A stretch of DNA of 64,000 nt from Fontibacillus phaseoli (lineage in GTDB: Bacteria > Bacillota > Bacilli > Paenibacillales > Paenibacillaceae), in contig NZ_QPJW01000002.1 in assembly GCF_003337355.1 (NCBI RefSeq), positions 229,537 to 293,536 on the forward strand, read 5' to 3'. The translations under genes and the position numbers were made by a program. A model generated the notes under the pieces. It saw only the letters and a program-made list of their open reading frames with translations, was not told where the DNA came from and made no database searches. Shown in pieces: positions 18,041 through 26,833 of this stretch (within the stretch, counting starts at the first letter, position 1; every line of letters begins with the position of its first letter).

Positions 18041-18785
18041 TCGTATTCCCTCCCCAGAACGAAAGCATATCGATGATTTTTTGAAAAAAAGCCTGACGGT
18101 TCTCGCCGCGGTGAATTTCAGCCGCCAATTTTCCGTCCTTGATAAAAACGATGCGGTTGCAGTAACTGGCGGCCACCGGGTCATGCGTGACCAGCATCAA
18201 CGTCGCTCCGTCCTTCTCGTTGATCTCGGCCAGCGACTCCATGACCGCCCGCGAGGATTGGGAATCCAGCGCGCCGGTCGGCTCGTCCGCCAACAGCAGC
18301 AGGGGCGATCCGATAATGGCCCGGGCAATCGCTGTTCGCTGCCGCTGGCCTCCCGAAATTTCGTAAATGCGCTTGTTCAAAATGTCGCCGATGCCAAGCT
18401 TGGAGGCCGTTTGCTTAAGCAGGCCATCCACTTCTTTTAACGGGCGTCTGTCCAGCGTGAGCGGCAGGACGATATTCTCGGCGACGGTAAGCGTATCGAG
18501 CAGATTGAAATCCTGAAAGACGAAGCCGAGCTGTTTGCGGCGAAAATGGGCGAGCTCCCTTTTTTTCATGTTATACGGATTATGTCCTCCGATTCTGACT
18601 TCGCCCGAACTGGGACGATCGATGGTCGATACCATGTTCAGCAAGGTGGTCTTCCCGCTCCCCGACGGCCCCATGATGCCGACAAATTCCCCTTTGCGGA
18701 TCGTCAGATGAATATCGGTCAGGGCGTGCGTTGCGACTTTGCCCGTATAGACTTTGTTTAATGCTTTCACTTCGAGAATATCCAA
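18015..18785 (-). CDS. BceA-type ABC ATP-binding protein
   Basis: ATPase partner of the adjacent BceB-like permease, 256 residues. It contains Walker A GPSGSGKTT, Q-loop FVFQDFNLLDTLTV, signature ISGGQRQRTAIARAI and Walker B LLLADEPTGALDSQ. The start is taken as TTG 18785 (DILEVKALNKVY), 12 bases after AAGGAG, because an earlier TTG (18797) abuts the ribosome site. In typical Bce loci it directly follows the sensor kinase gene. Here 3 kb of unrelated genes lie between. Confidence 0.9.
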   Translation of the reverse strand: MDILEVKALNKVYTGKVATHALTDIHLTIRKGEFVGIMGPSGSGKTTLLNMVSTIDRPSSGEVRIGGHNPYNMKKRELAHFRRKQLGFVFQDFNLLDTLTVAENIVLPLTLDRRPLKEVDGLLKQTASKLGIGDILNKRIYEISGGQRQRTAIARAIIGSPLLLLADEPTGALDSQSSRAVMESLAEINEKDGATLMLVTHDPVAASYCNRIVFIKDGKLAAEIHRGENRQAFFQKIIDMLSFWGGNTSELSSIRV

Positions 18786-19136
18786 AGTATGAAGCAACTC
18801 CTTTCTATACCGTGTTCAAATTATACCCTAACTTTACGACAGTTCATCTTTGGGTTGCCATCGGTTTAGGTGAACCGATCCTTACATTTGCGATAAGGGT
18901 ATGTTCGCTTTTTTGTTCGCTTAGCGCCTAATTGCTGAAATTAAGAGCCATTTGTGCCCCTATTTCTGCGAATTTGCTTTTTCTCCGTAAAATAGCTATC
19001 CAAAGAAAATAAAGTCTTAGACTGCCACTGTTTTTATTCAACTAAGGTCTCCCGTTTGCGTAAAGACCTGGCATATGTGATACGGTTCATCTCAACGGGT
19101 CTATCGGCGAAAAAAGGAGCCATCTTTGATAGTTTT
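18786..19136. other. Gene-free interval upstream of the Bce transporter
   Basis: About 350 bases with no coding signal. It should carry the promoter of the transporter operon (18800-18930), a block with motifs like CCCCTATTTCTGCG and AAAATAGCT near 18956-19000, and one copy of an 18-base direct repeat at 19076-19093. Confidence 0.5.
19076..19093. repeat. Direct repeat, left copy, flanking an insert
   Basis: TGTGATACGGTTCATCTC matches 21526-21543 (TGTGATACGGTTCACCTC) at 17 of 18 positions. The two copies bracket the SDR-SDR-TetR block. Confidence 0.7.
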
Positions 19137-20045
19137 TTACAAGTCATAATGTACTCCGGTTAACTTCTCGGATAGTAACCAAAGTTTTTCCGCAAGCTGC
19201 ACATCCAATGCCTTTTTGGGGAAATCTACAAACTTCGGTTTCTTAGCCTTTAGAGGATTCATTCCTAGCCCTACGTAAATATCTCCGGTGATTGTCGAAT
19301 CCGTCGCCGCAATAAGTGATGGCCAAGATGATTGATCAGGAGGAGTTCCGAATATTTTCATTAATAGCAGTCCGAATGCTTTGGTGCCCTTCGGTGCGTT
19401 TCTCCCGATTCCTGTAGGACTTGTACCAGGATGTACTGCTATAGAAGTGATACCTTTCTTCTTCGCACGTCGATTTAATTCTCGGGCAAACAGTATGTTT
19501 GAAAGTTTCGAGCGATTGTATCCTGCCATGGGTCTGTATTTCTTGTCCATTTTTAAATCAGAAAAATCTATATCACCCATTTGAGCTGACTGCGCGCTAA
19601 CTGTAACGATTCGACCGTGGTTCTTTTCAATTAACGGCAATAACAGACCTGTCAACGCGAAGTGTCCAAGATGATTGGTTCCGAAGTGCATTTCAAAACC
19701 ATCGGCCGTCAGTTCACGAGTGGGAACTGCCATTACCCCAGCGTTGTTTATAAGGACGTCTATTCCTTTCACTTTCCCGTGGATCGTGTCGGCAAAGCTT
19801 CGAACTGACTTCAGATCAGCCAAGTTTAATGGATCCACTGTTACATCAATATTCGGTACCGTTTGTTTCATCTTTATGATTGCTTCTTCGCCGCGCCTAG
19901 AATCACGGCTTCCAATGATCACTTTGGCACCGTGCTTCGCTAGCTCTAATGCCGTATAATAGCCTACCCCGCCATTGCCTCCCGTCACGATAGCGGTTTT
20001 TCCTCTTAAGTTTGGGAGATCGTCAGGCGTCCAGTTTGGTCTCAT
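19137..20045 (-). CDS. Short-chain dehydrogenase/reductase (retinol dehydrogenase-like)
   Basis: A 302-residue NAD(P)-dependent oxidoreductase. The dinucleotide motif TGGNGGVG (about 22), NNAG (about 98), catalytic serine region TVSAQSAQ and YNRSK (Y-x3-K) are intact. The order and length fit the WWOX/retinol-dehydrogenase-like SDR group common in soil bacteria. Substrate unknown. ATG 20045 follows CGGAGG. Groups with a NAD(P)H-binding protein and a TetR regulator as one mobile-looking block. Confidence 0.87.
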   Translation of the reverse strand: MRPNWTPDDLPNLRGKTAIVTGGNGGVGYYTALELAKHGAKVIIGSRDSRRGEEAIIKMKQTVPNIDVTVDPLNLADLKSVRSFADTIHGKVKGIDVLINNAGVMAVPTRELTADGFEMHFGTNHLGHFALTGLLLPLIEKNHGRIVTVSAQSAQMGDIDFSDLKMDKKYRPMAGYNRSKLSNILFARELNRRAKKKGITSIAVHPGTSPTGIGRNAPKGTKAFGLLLMKIFGTPPDQSSWPSLIAATDSTITGDIYVGLGMNPLKAKKPKFVDFPKKALDVQLAEKLWLLSEKLTGVHYDL

Positions 20046-20114
20046 GATTTATTCCTCCGAAAGGTTATATTTTAAAATGTAATTGGGTCATTACTACATG
20101 CAAAGCTGTTTCAG

Positions 20115-20747
20115 TCAGTCGTGAATAAACGAGGATTGTTTTATATAACGAGCATGTTCGACTGAATCGATCATGAATCTAGCCACGTCGTCACGAGAAA
20201 TTTTAGCAAGCATGGAAGGAGTAAAAGCACCGTGCTTATATCGTCCTTTGCCCGGCTCATTGGTGAGCCTTGAAGGCTGAACGATAGTCCAGTCCAATCC
20301 ACTTTTCCGCACAATACCATCCTGCCTTTCCTTATCGTAAAACTCTCGGAACGTTATTAAAGAAACCAGTTTTACAATCATTCTCATCCCAATTCCGAGC
20401 TGATTCCTGCTTTCTCTGCTGGTGCCAAAGCCCGTAAGAACGACCAGTCTCTTTACTTTATGCCTTCTCATTGCGTTCACAATTGAACGAGTCCCACGTA
20501 AGCATAGATCTGAAGGACTTCCTGCTGTGGCTCCTAAAGCTACAAACACCGCGTCTTGCCCCTCAACAGCCGATCCTACATCCTCTTCACTAAATACATT
20601 GCCTTCTACAACTGTTAATCCCTCCCGGGTAAACGGGATTCGATCTGCGGCACGTACAGAGGCTTTTACGGTATGTCCCTTAATGATCGCTTGGTCAATT
20701 AGCTGTAAGCCCGTACCCCCGCTAGCTCCAAAGATGGTAAACTTCAT
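20115..20747 (-). CDS. NAD(P)H-binding protein (NmrA/SDR atypical)
   Basis: A 210-residue Rossmann protein with FGASGGTGLQLIDQAI at the N-terminus, VEGNVFSEEDV, and FYDKERQDGIVRKSGLDWTI VQPSRL, as in the NAD(P)H-binding/YwnB-like family. It lacks the classical YxxxK site, so it may bind NAD(P)H without classical SDR catalysis. ATG 20747 is preceded by GAGAGG. It probably forms one transcript with the downstream SDR under the TetR regulator. Confidence 0.82.
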   Translation of the reverse strand: MKFTIFGASGGTGLQLIDQAIIKGHTVKASVRAADRIPFTREGLTVVEGNVFSEEDVGSAVEGQDAVFVALGATAGSPSDLCLRGTRSIVNAMRRHKVKRLVVLTGFGTSRESRNQLGIGMRMIVKLVSLITFREFYDKERQDGIVRKSGLDWTIVQPSRLTNEPGKGRYKHGAFTPSMLAKISRDDVARFMIDSVEHARYIKQSSFIHD

Positions 20748-20851
20748 TGTTCTTTACCTCTCGTTTATCTATATCTCACCAATATTAAGTGAATATTCAT
20801 TTATTATTGATGGAAAGAACAGCGATGCTACGCATCGCTTAAAATACTTTG

Positions 20852-21424
20852 CTATGCCTTAATAGCGTCCCAACTCATCTTGATGGCAGAATCTAATTGT
20901 TTACTATTCAACATGGTCCCGTTCTTCAAATGTGCTTTCAACAATTCGGCTATTGGCAAGATGGAGTAAACAACTAGAATGTTAATATCCTCCTTCTTGA
21001 ATATCTCCTGTCGGATGCCGGCGTCAAACATCTCGAAGATCGGTTGAAACTGGCTTGCCGTATCCTCTAGGCACCATTTCTGGGGCAAAGGTGAATTCAT
21101 GATTTGCTCCAGAAACAAAAAATAATCTTTGGAGGATTGAATAAAATCAACATAGTTGCGGATGATAGCCTCAAATCGTTCGTAAACTGTTCGGGTATGA
21201 TCCACTCCCTGAAACATCTTCTCGCTCATCTTGCCTTTAATCTTCAAGTAGGTCTTGTAGAGCAGATCCTCCTTGTTCTCATGGTAAATATAAATCGTCG
21301 CTGCCGATACACTCGCTCTTTTGGCAATTTTTGATATCGACGTGTCAGAGAAACCGATCTCATTAATTAGCTGTACGGTCGCGTCGAATATTGCTTCGAC
21401 TTTGTTATCATCTCTATATCTCAT
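20852..21424 (-). CDS. TetR/AcrR family regulator
   Basis: A 190-residue repressor. The N-terminal HTH (KVEAIFDATVQLINEIGF, TSISKIAKRASVSAATIYIY) is typical, and the C-terminal ligand domain is divergent. A perfect 18-base palindrome AATAAACGATCGTTTATT lies in the spacer of its own promoter, so self-repression is expected. The -10 box ends six bases before the ATG and no ribosome site is visible, which suggests a leaderless or nearly leaderless mRNA. It likely controls the two oxidoreductase genes downstream on the same strand. Confidence 0.9.
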   Translation of the reverse strand: MRYRDDNKVEAIFDATVQLINEIGFSDTSISKIAKRASVSAATIYIYHENKEDLLYKTYLKIKGKMSEKMFQGVDHTRTVYERFEAIIRNYVDFIQSSKDYFLFLEQIMNSPLPQKWCLEDTASQFQPIFEMFDAGIRQEIFKKEDINILVVYSILPIAELLKAHLKNGTMLNSKQLDSAIKMSWDAIKA

Positions 21425-21430
21425 GAATCA

Positions 21431-21459
21431 ATAATAAACGATCGTTTATTTATTGTCAA
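21431..21459 (-). promoter_or_regulatory. TetR promoter with operator in the spacer
   Basis: Minus strand: TTGACA (21459-21454), 17-base spacer, TATTAT (21436-21431). The palindrome AATAAACGATCGTTTATT (21433-21450) overlaps spacer and -10, so a bound repressor would block polymerase. Transcription would begin near the start codon at 21424. Confidence 0.75.
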
Positions 21460-21525
21460 CATTAAGGTATTGCTTGATTGGTTGACGCCCCGGGAAAGAA
21501 TCTCAGCCTAAAAATTCGCTCTACT

Positions 21526-21543
21526 TGTGATACGGTTCACCTC
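21526..21543. repeat. Direct repeat, right copy
   Basis: TGTGATACGGTTCACCTC, one mismatch from the copy at 19076-19093. Confidence 0.7.
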
Positions 21544-21789
21544 GCATGATCTTAAAGTATCCTGCCTATAGCTTAATGATGCCCCGTCAGTCTAATACTT
21601 TATTTTCACCAAACAATAGCGACGTTTTGGGTCTTTATATGGAGACAATCCCGAAAAAAGATGTCTTTTTCCCTCGCTATGCAACAATAATAACGGCTAA
21701 AAATGCCCCTATTTTATGCACCTTTGTTTTTTCGGCTCAATAAAGTCCTCTTTTGCCGTTATTTTCAGAGCAAAAAAGACACCTCCTCC

Positions 21790-22797
21790 TCAGGATGTGC
21801 CTTCATTGATATTATGCACTTTGCTCAGAGTTAAGCTGATCGTCGTTCCTTCACCCGGCATGGACTCCAGCTCTATATCATGGTCTAACTTCCCTGCGAT
21901 TTCCCGCACGAGATAGAGCCCCATGCCGGTCGATTCGTGGTACTGCCTTCCCCGCTCTCCCGTGAAATACGGATGAAACACGCGGTTGATGTCCTCTTGG
22001 GCAATCCCGATGCCCTCGTCGCGAATACGAAGCTTGATGTGCTCTCCGATGTCTTCCGCGGTCAAGACCACCGTTTTACCGGGACCGCCAGAATAATTCA
22101 CCGCATTGGTTAAAATCTGGCCCAGCATGAAGCGAAACCATTTGGCATCCGTAAAGACGCGGACCTCATCGCCGATATCGAATTTTGGCGTGATTCCCTT
22201 GCGGATGAACAGCGTGCGGTTTTCCACGACGGCTTCCCTTGCCGCCCCGAGCAGTCCGACGGCTTCGACCGCAAAATCCTGTTCGAAATGCTCCAGACGG
22301 GCGGTATGGAGAACCATATCCAATCCTTTTCGGATCCGTTCAAGCTCTTCGCGGATGCTCTCGGCCGGCTCATCCTCCACATCGGCGAGCGTCAGCTGGA
22401 TGACGGAAAGCGGCGTTTTCATCTGATGGACCCAACGGTTCATGAAGGTCAGGTGCTGCTCGGTCCGGCTTTGATGCCGGTGAAGCTGTTCGCGGTACTG
22501 CCGCTCGAATTGGGCTAACCGCTCGTGTAAAGCTTCGGGCAACGCAGCCTCTCCCAGCGGCGGATTGAACAATTCTCCCGGAGGCTCTTCCGCTGAAAGC
22601 GATTTATACATCGCCCTGTGCGTGAAATACCGATATCCGAGATAGACCGCCAGCACCGAAACGCTCAACAAAATCCCGTACAGGATAATCCGCAACGGGC
22701 GTCCCTCACCCGTTAACCCGTAAATGAAAGGAACAAGCAGCATTTGAACGGTAAAAAACAAAATAAGCGGCAACTGCTCTTTCCAGAATAGCTTCAT
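21790..22797 (-). CDS. BceS-type intramembrane-sensing histidine kinase
   Basis: A 335-residue kinase. Two N-terminal helices (about 10-28 and 37-55) are joined by only a few residues, so there is no real external sensor. It has the H box RWVHQMKTPLSVIQ with His124, N box GQILTNAVNYSGG, and G boxes RDEGIGIA and STGMGLYLVREIAG. This form depends on a BceAB transporter for its signal; the matching transporter is at 16.1-18.8 kb. The start ATG overlaps the regulator's TGA by 4 bases. Confidence 0.92.
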   Translation of the reverse strand: MKLFWKEQLPLILFFTVQMLLVPFIYGLTGEGRPLRIILYGILLSVSVLAVYLGYRYFTHRAMYKSLSAEEPPGELFNPPLGEAALPEALHERLAQFERQYREQLHRHQSRTEQHLTFMNRWVHQMKTPLSVIQLTLADVEDEPAESIREELERIRKGLDMVLHTARLEHFEQDFAVEAVGLLGAAREAVVENRTLFIRKGITPKFDIGDEVRVFTDAKWFRFMLGQILTNAVNYSGGPGKTVVLTAEDIGEHIKLRIRDEGIGIAQEDINRVFHPYFTGERGRQYHESTGMGLYLVREIAGKLDHDIELESMPGEGTTISLTLSKVHNINEGTS

Positions 22798-23498
22798 GCC
22801 GGAGGCTCCTCTTCCGCAACAATCCGGTAGCCGGCGCCACGGACCGTCTCGATGTGGGCTTCAACTCCCAGCTTTCTCAGCTTCCGGCGTACCCTCGTAA
22901 TATAGACGTTCAGCGTATTGTCGTCGATAAAATGCTGATCCTCCCACATCATGTCCAGCAAACGTTCCCGGCTGACGACCCGGCCGCCCTTTTCCATCAG
23001 CATCGCCAGCAGCTCGGCCTCTTTTTGCGTAAAATCAGTCGTTCTCCCTTCGCAAGACACTATATAGCGCTCCGGATACAGCACAATCCCCGCATACTCG
23101 ATTCTCCGCTCCTGCTCTTGCCCGAATGCGTATGCGCCCACGGCGCGGCGGAGCTGGCTGCGGATTTTGGCCATCACAATCTCCATGTCAAACGGCTTCG
23201 TAATATAATCATCCGCTCCGTTCTCCAAGGCCAAGACCTGATCCATCTGACCATCGCGCGCGGAGATAAAAATAATCGGGCAGAGCGACTTCGCCCGGAT
23301 TTGCCGGCACCAGTAGAATCCGTCAAACTTCGGAAGATTCACGTCCAGCAATACCAAATCAGGCTTCGTTTCCAGAAACGTATCCAGCACCTGGCTGAAA
23401 TCCTCGACAAGCCGTACGTCGAAATCATATTTCATCATGGACGAGCGCAGCTTGTCCGCGATTTTTATGTCATCCTCCACAATGAGGATCTTATACAT
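22794..23498 (-). CDS. BceR-type response regulator
   Basis: A 234-residue OmpR-family regulator with DD at 9-10, phosphoacceptor Asp52 (VLLDVNLPKFDG), ITKPFDMEIV and a C-terminal winged helix ending RGAGYRIVAEE. ATG 23498 (MYKILIVEDD) follows AAAGGAG; the longer frame lacks a site. First gene of the kinase pair. It would be expected to activate the Bce-type transporter at 18.0-18.8 kb. Confidence 0.92.
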   Translation of the reverse strand: MYKILIVEDDIKIADKLRSSMMKYDFDVRLVEDFSQVLDTFLETKPDLVLLDVNLPKFDGFYWCRQIRAKSLCPIIFISARDGQMDQVLALENGADDYITKPFDMEIVMAKIRSQLRRAVGAYAFGQEQERRIEYAGIVLYPERYIVSCEGRTTDFTQKEAELLAMLMEKGGRVVSRERLLDMMWEDQHFIDDNTLNVYITRVRRKLRKLGVEAHIETVRGAGYRIVAEEEPPA

Positions 23499-23646
23499 CT
23501 TAGAGCCATCTCCTTTCCCGCGAAGCACCTCTGTCTTATTCACTATACCGAAAAGAGACAGGCAGGGAAACCGAGTCGATCGTATTTATATCTTTAATAA
23601 ACCATTCAGTCAAGAACTAGTTCATTAATCTCTTCATTTGTATTAC

Positions 23647-23676
23647 ATTTCAATAACATACATTTCAATAACATAC
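23647..23676. repeat. Tandem 15-base duplication at a gene end
   Basis: ATTTCAATAACATAC occurs twice in tandem. The duplication covers the stop codon of the overlapping minus-strand gene, so either copy would end the protein. Confidence 0.8.
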
Positions 23677-24114
23677 ATTTTCAGCAAAATACTCCGCGCA
23701 CTCCTTTATGTTTTCATGTACCTTCATATTTCTATTAAGGAATATAACAAAATCCTCAATCTTTTCAAATTTAATGCATTCAATGACCTGCGGTACATAT
23801 TTTTGAGATTCCATTTGATATGCCAAACTACATAGTACACAAACAATATCGGTAAATAAAACCCACATAGATGATTCTTCTTCGGTTATTCCTTCCATAT
23901 AACTAAATTCTACGATATCGTATCCATCCTCGGAATCAACAGTTTCGTATATATCATCAGCGGTTATCTCTTTATTCGTTATCCATTCTTTACATTTTTC
24001 TATTATTAGTTGTCCCTCTTGATAACACTTATTGTCCTTCACTTTCTCCTGATAAGCCTTTAATAGAAATTCGGCATGAGTTAATAACTCGTTATATTGT
24101 CCTGTCAGATTCAT
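23665..24114 (-). CDS. Imm6-like immunity protein candidate
   Basis: A 149-residue acidic helical protein. Its layout (YNELLTHAEFLLKAY, IIEKCKEWITNKEITADDIY, then an acidic ETVDSEDGYD block and WVLFTDIVCVLCSLAYQ) is close to what is known of Imm6-type toxin-immunity proteins. No cognate polymorphic toxin is nearby, which would fit a stray immunity gene carried as cargo. It lies next to the attC-like repeat at 24.19 kb. Assignment is by pattern only. Confidence 0.5.
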   Translation of the reverse strand: MNLTGQYNELLTHAEFLLKAYQEKVKDNKCYQEGQLIIEKCKEWITNKEITADDIYETVDSEDGYDIVEFSYMEGITEEESSMWVLFTDIVCVLCSLAYQMESQKYVPQVIECIKFEKIEDFVIFLNRNMKVHENIKECAEYFAENVCY

Positions 24115-24187
24115 TTTTTATTTCCTTTTCTAAATAGATAGGATATGCTTCCAATCTCTGTCCATATTGTTCTTCAGCCAGCAGTTA

Positions 24188-24283
24188 CGGGTATCATTTT
24201 ATATTCACGAAAACACCCCAGCCTTAGATAGCTCATATTTTAGTAAAGGGCGATAGCCCTGATGCGTGAATACGGTGTTATGG
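24188..24283. repeat. attC-like repeat, type 1, shortened
   Basis: Left arm TTTATATTCACGAAAAC, half of the CCCAGCC hairpin, then GGGCGATAGCCCTGATGCGT and right core GAATACGGTGTTATGG. The second hairpin is deleted. The DUF6933 gene ends 33 bases to the right. Confidence 0.75.
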
Positions 24284-24315
24284 GATGCCAGTGCCTATCT
24301 TGAGTCGCTCAACTG

Positions 24316-24798
24316 TTATTGGTATTTCCTTTCTAATTCATTCTTGAATACTTGAATTGGTTCTTTATAATCTATTGGTTTATAAATGAACTTGTTCAGC
24401 CAAGCACTAAGATCGAAAGTATGATCAAATACCGCATCACTACAATAAAGTGACATTTCCTTCATTGTTCCCAGAACACTCTTATCATTAGTTTTTCCTA
24501 TGCTTATTTCCCCTGCTTCCAAGAAATATTGATCAATTAAACTTCTTCTTAAACCTTCTAACATCAGATACTCTTTAAGTTCTTTCTTAAAATTATTCTG
24601 AAGTTTGTCTACTTGAAAACTCCTAATACCTCCGATGATTAAACATAACCGAGACGAATCATTTACAAAGATTATATATTTTCTTCTTAATTGCAATATA
24701 TTAACATGCCAACTAAATAACGAATTAACCTCGCCTAATTCATCCGTAGCTACCTTCATATCTTTTATAAGTTTTTGAGTAAATCTAAGCGCTAGCAT
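24316..24798 (-). CDS. DUF6933 family protein
   Basis: A 160-residue protein with the N-terminal MLALRFTQKLIKDMKV, then SLFSWHVNILQLRRKYIIFV, NDSSRLCLIIGG, and a conserved late segment GTMKEMSLYC plus SAWLNKFIYKPIDYKEP. This is the pattern of the DUF6933 group found in scattered bacteria. Function unknown. It stands alone between two attC-like repeats (24.19 and 24.84 kb), a clean single-gene cassette. Confidence 0.7.
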   Translation of the reverse strand: MLALRFTQKLIKDMKVATDELGEVNSLFSWHVNILQLRRKYIIFVNDSSRLCLIIGGIRSFQVDKLQNNFKKELKEYLMLEGLRRSLIDQYFLEAGEISIGKTNDKSVLGTMKEMSLYCSDAVFDHTFDLSAWLNKFIYKPIDYKEPIQVFKNELERKYQ

Positions 24799-24836
24799 CT
24801 AATCCGCTCCCTATATAAATTCTCACTGGTTTCAAA

Positions 24837-24926
24837 TTACGTTCATGTATCTACCTACAAACCCGAGAGGCGACGTCCCGCCGACTTAAGGCTGCGCCAG
24901 CAGCCAGCCGCAATGCGGTTATCGGT
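24837..24926. repeat. attC-like repeat, type 2, shortened
   Basis: Left TTACGTTCATGTATCTAC, middle GACGTCCCGCCGACTTAAGG, and right CCGCAATGCGGTTATCGG. Arms are partly worn. Confidence 0.55.
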
Positions 24927-25054
24927 GAAAGTATAAAATAATTGGCGAATTTGAGCCTTGGTAATATATATCTGCAAATATTGCACAGTTATTAACTTGT
25001 TTCCGCCGCGTGTATACAGTGTTAGATGAGATTAATGGCTTCTTCAAAAAAAAT

Positions 25055-25660
25055 TCATGGTCTAATTCCTGCGTATTCAAAAGCACTTCTAATGTCCTCA
25101 GCTATCATCATCCGTTTGCTCTTCTCGATATTGAAGCTATCGCCAGTCTGAGTATAAGATGGGTAAAATCTGATGCCATTGAGGATATATTCTCGATCTC
25201 TGATCTTATATGTTGAACCACTTGGAATGACATTCGATCCATATTTTTTCTTATAAATGTAGTTGACTGCTTTAATTGCAAAATCTCCCATGCACATAAT
25301 GGACTTTACATTCTTGAAGGGATCAATTTCTTGTTCTAATATTCGACTGCAATTCTTGATCGTTGTAGCTGATACTAGATAATTTTTCTTACTGCACTTT
25401 AAAGCGGTTGTTAGATAAATCCCTAAATTACTGAGTTCATTAATTGAATTGACATGGTATCCAGCATCCTCTAATGCTTGACATGTTGACTTAAAAAATG
25501 ACGCTTCCTCAGTAGTGTAGAAATAATCGTTTATATCCTTTGGTAAAGCTTCTGAAATCATTAAAACTTTGACGTTCGTATTCTGTATACTTGCCATTGA
25601 TGTATGAACTTCAAGATTTACATCTTTGCAACTTGTTTCACATGTAAAATAATCTTTCAT
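25055..25660 (-). CDS. Uracil-DNA glycosylase-superfamily protein
   Basis: A 201-residue protein of the UDG fold. NVKVLMISEALPKDINDYFY resembles the N-terminal active-site segment of family 4/5-like glycosylases; YLTTALKCSKKNY, VKSIMCMGDFAIKAVNYIY and NGIRFYPSYTQTGDSFNIEK follow in the expected order. A cysteine-containing N-terminal stretch (FTCETSCKD) precedes it. The start was put at ATG 25660 because the longer frame runs into repeat sequence. Substrate base unknown. Carried between repeats at 24.84 and 25.73 kb. Confidence 0.65.
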   Translation of the reverse strand: MKDYFTCETSCKDVNLEVHTSMASIQNTNVKVLMISEALPKDINDYFYTTEEASFFKSTCQALEDAGYHVNSINELSNLGIYLTTALKCSKKNYLVSATTIKNCSRILEQEIDPFKNVKSIMCMGDFAIKAVNYIYKKKYGSNVIPSGSTYKIRDREYILNGIRFYPSYTQTGDSFNIEKSKRMMIAEDIRSAFEYAGIRP

Positions 25661-25731
25661 CTGCTTTATCTTACCTCCCAAGATAATCTTTGCTTTCTCT
25701 GCTTCTAGAAAAACAGTCGCTTTGCATGGAT

Positions 25732-25822
25732 CCGACAGACTTAGCCTCATGGGGTTGCTCGCTGAATCCACTTCTCGTGAACTAAGGGCGGAACCCGCAG
25801 CGTCGATCCGTTGTTATCTGAT
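25732..25822. repeat. attC-like repeat, type 2, right two-thirds
   Basis: GACAGACTTAGCCTCA, GAATCCACTTCTCGTGAAC, GGGCGGAACCCGCAGCGT and core CGTTGTTATCTGATGGG. The left arm is absent. Closest copy by eye is 47338-47451. Confidence 0.6.
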
Positions 25823-25961
25823 GGGAATACTTCTTCGATATACTTTCAATACACTTTCAATACGAATCAATAGGTCTTTACACCAATTTTTAGACCAAGT
25901 ACGGCTAACACTTGGCCCATACAATTGGCTTGGATGGTTTATTCCCTTCTAAGTCGTAGAA

Positions 25962-26003
25962 ACAAAACCCACCTTCGGCTGCAACCTTGGGGTGGGTTTT
26001 TTA
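25962..26003. terminator. Bidirectional intrinsic terminator
   Basis: AAAACCCACC (25964) pairs with GGTGGGTTTTTT (25991), giving T-runs on both strands. No adjacent intact gene explains it, so it probably belonged to a lost gene. Confidence 0.8.
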
Positions 26004-26249
26004 CTTTCTCTTGTTGTTATTATTACTGAATGTTAATAAAGCAAGAATGAACGTTCCAAAAATGGAACATAATCGTTATTGCATCTTTTACTTCTATGGC
26101 TTCATCTCATCTCGAAGGGAAACCATGCCCGCCTAAGATTTAATTGTAGTTATATTTTACCTTTATTCACAACGGCGTACAAGCGTTCTTATATTGGCTT
26201 TGTTTTATTTGATTTGAAATATGGTTTTAATATAATAGCAGCCCTTTCA

Positions 26250-26422
26250 CCTACGTTGTTGTACTGTTAAATTAATAAGGAAAGTACCTCCAGAGGCTTA
26301 AGGTGATTCAGCGCCGGGTCGGAGACTTGGTCTCGCAGTTGTTCGCCTGATCCCACTTCTCCGAATTTCCTCGTTCGAACCAAGGGGCGAATGCCCCGCA
26401 GAATAAATACAATGTTAACTGA
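26250..26422. repeat. attC-like repeat, type 2, disturbed left end
   Basis: Left CTACGTTGTTGTACT, then a non-family insert. AGAGGCTTAAGG, TCTCCGAATTTCCTCG and CCAAGGGGCGAATGCCCCGC follow, with right core AATACAATGTTAACTG. Confidence 0.6.
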
Positions 26423-26440
26423 TGTCATTGCCTTCCTGAA

Positions 26441-26779
26441 CTACAACCAAAAATAATTAAATTCTTGCTTTTCAAGCATCATTAACTGTTTTTCAAAATC
26501 TGCATTCGGCTTTATATCTTCAACGAAATGCCACCGATCTTTACTATCTTTCCAATAGATCTTCCACTTATTTTCTTCAAAACGAAACTGAGCAATTGGC
26601 AATTCAACTCGTTGTCCAGGCATGTATGATGGACGATCTTGTGAGAGGGTAACTGTGTTGCCTCTGAACTTATAAATGATCTTATATTCATCCTCGAGAT
26701 GCTTAGGAATTTTTGCATCGATATAACTATCTAATATCTTTTCAAGTTTCTTTTTTGTAAAAGTATCGAGTGCAGCCAT
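26441..26779 (-). CDS. DUF3024 domain protein
   Basis: A 112-residue protein matching DUF3024: LDTFTKKKLEKILDSYIDAK, IIYKFRGNTVTLSQDRPSY, then PIAQFRFEENKWKIYWKDSK. Function unknown. ATG 26779 follows GGAGCG. The gene ends 21 bases from the repeat core at 26.42 kb and the next repeat begins 55 bases upstream of its start, so it is a compact single-gene cassette. Confidence 0.8.
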   Translation of the reverse strand: MAALDTFTKKKLEKILDSYIDAKIPKHLEDEYKIIYKFRGNTVTLSQDRPSYMPGQRVELPIAQFRFEENKWKIYWKDSKDRWHFVEDIKPNADFEKQLMMLEKQEFNYFWL

Positions 26780-26833
26780 TTTAATTCGCTCCAATGTAAT
26801 AGATTTTAATGTGACTTATAAATTGCAATGATT

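Larger units (their letters stand above)
21425..21789. other. Interval between TetR gene and Bce-type kinase
   Basis: Contains the TetR promoter/operator, the right direct repeat (21526-21543) and then some 240 bases without coding signal. That stretch shows scattered CAATAGCG, GCCCCTATTT and GCCGTTATTTT motifs, a type of intergenic sequence also present at 57.1 kb. Confidence 0.5.
25661..26440. other. 780 bases without an intact gene
   Basis: Holds the repeat at 25732-25822, a strong hairpin at 25962-26003, about 240 bases of AT-rich sequence with no coding signal, and another repeat at 26250-26420. A cassette gene was probably lost here. Confidence 0.5.
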
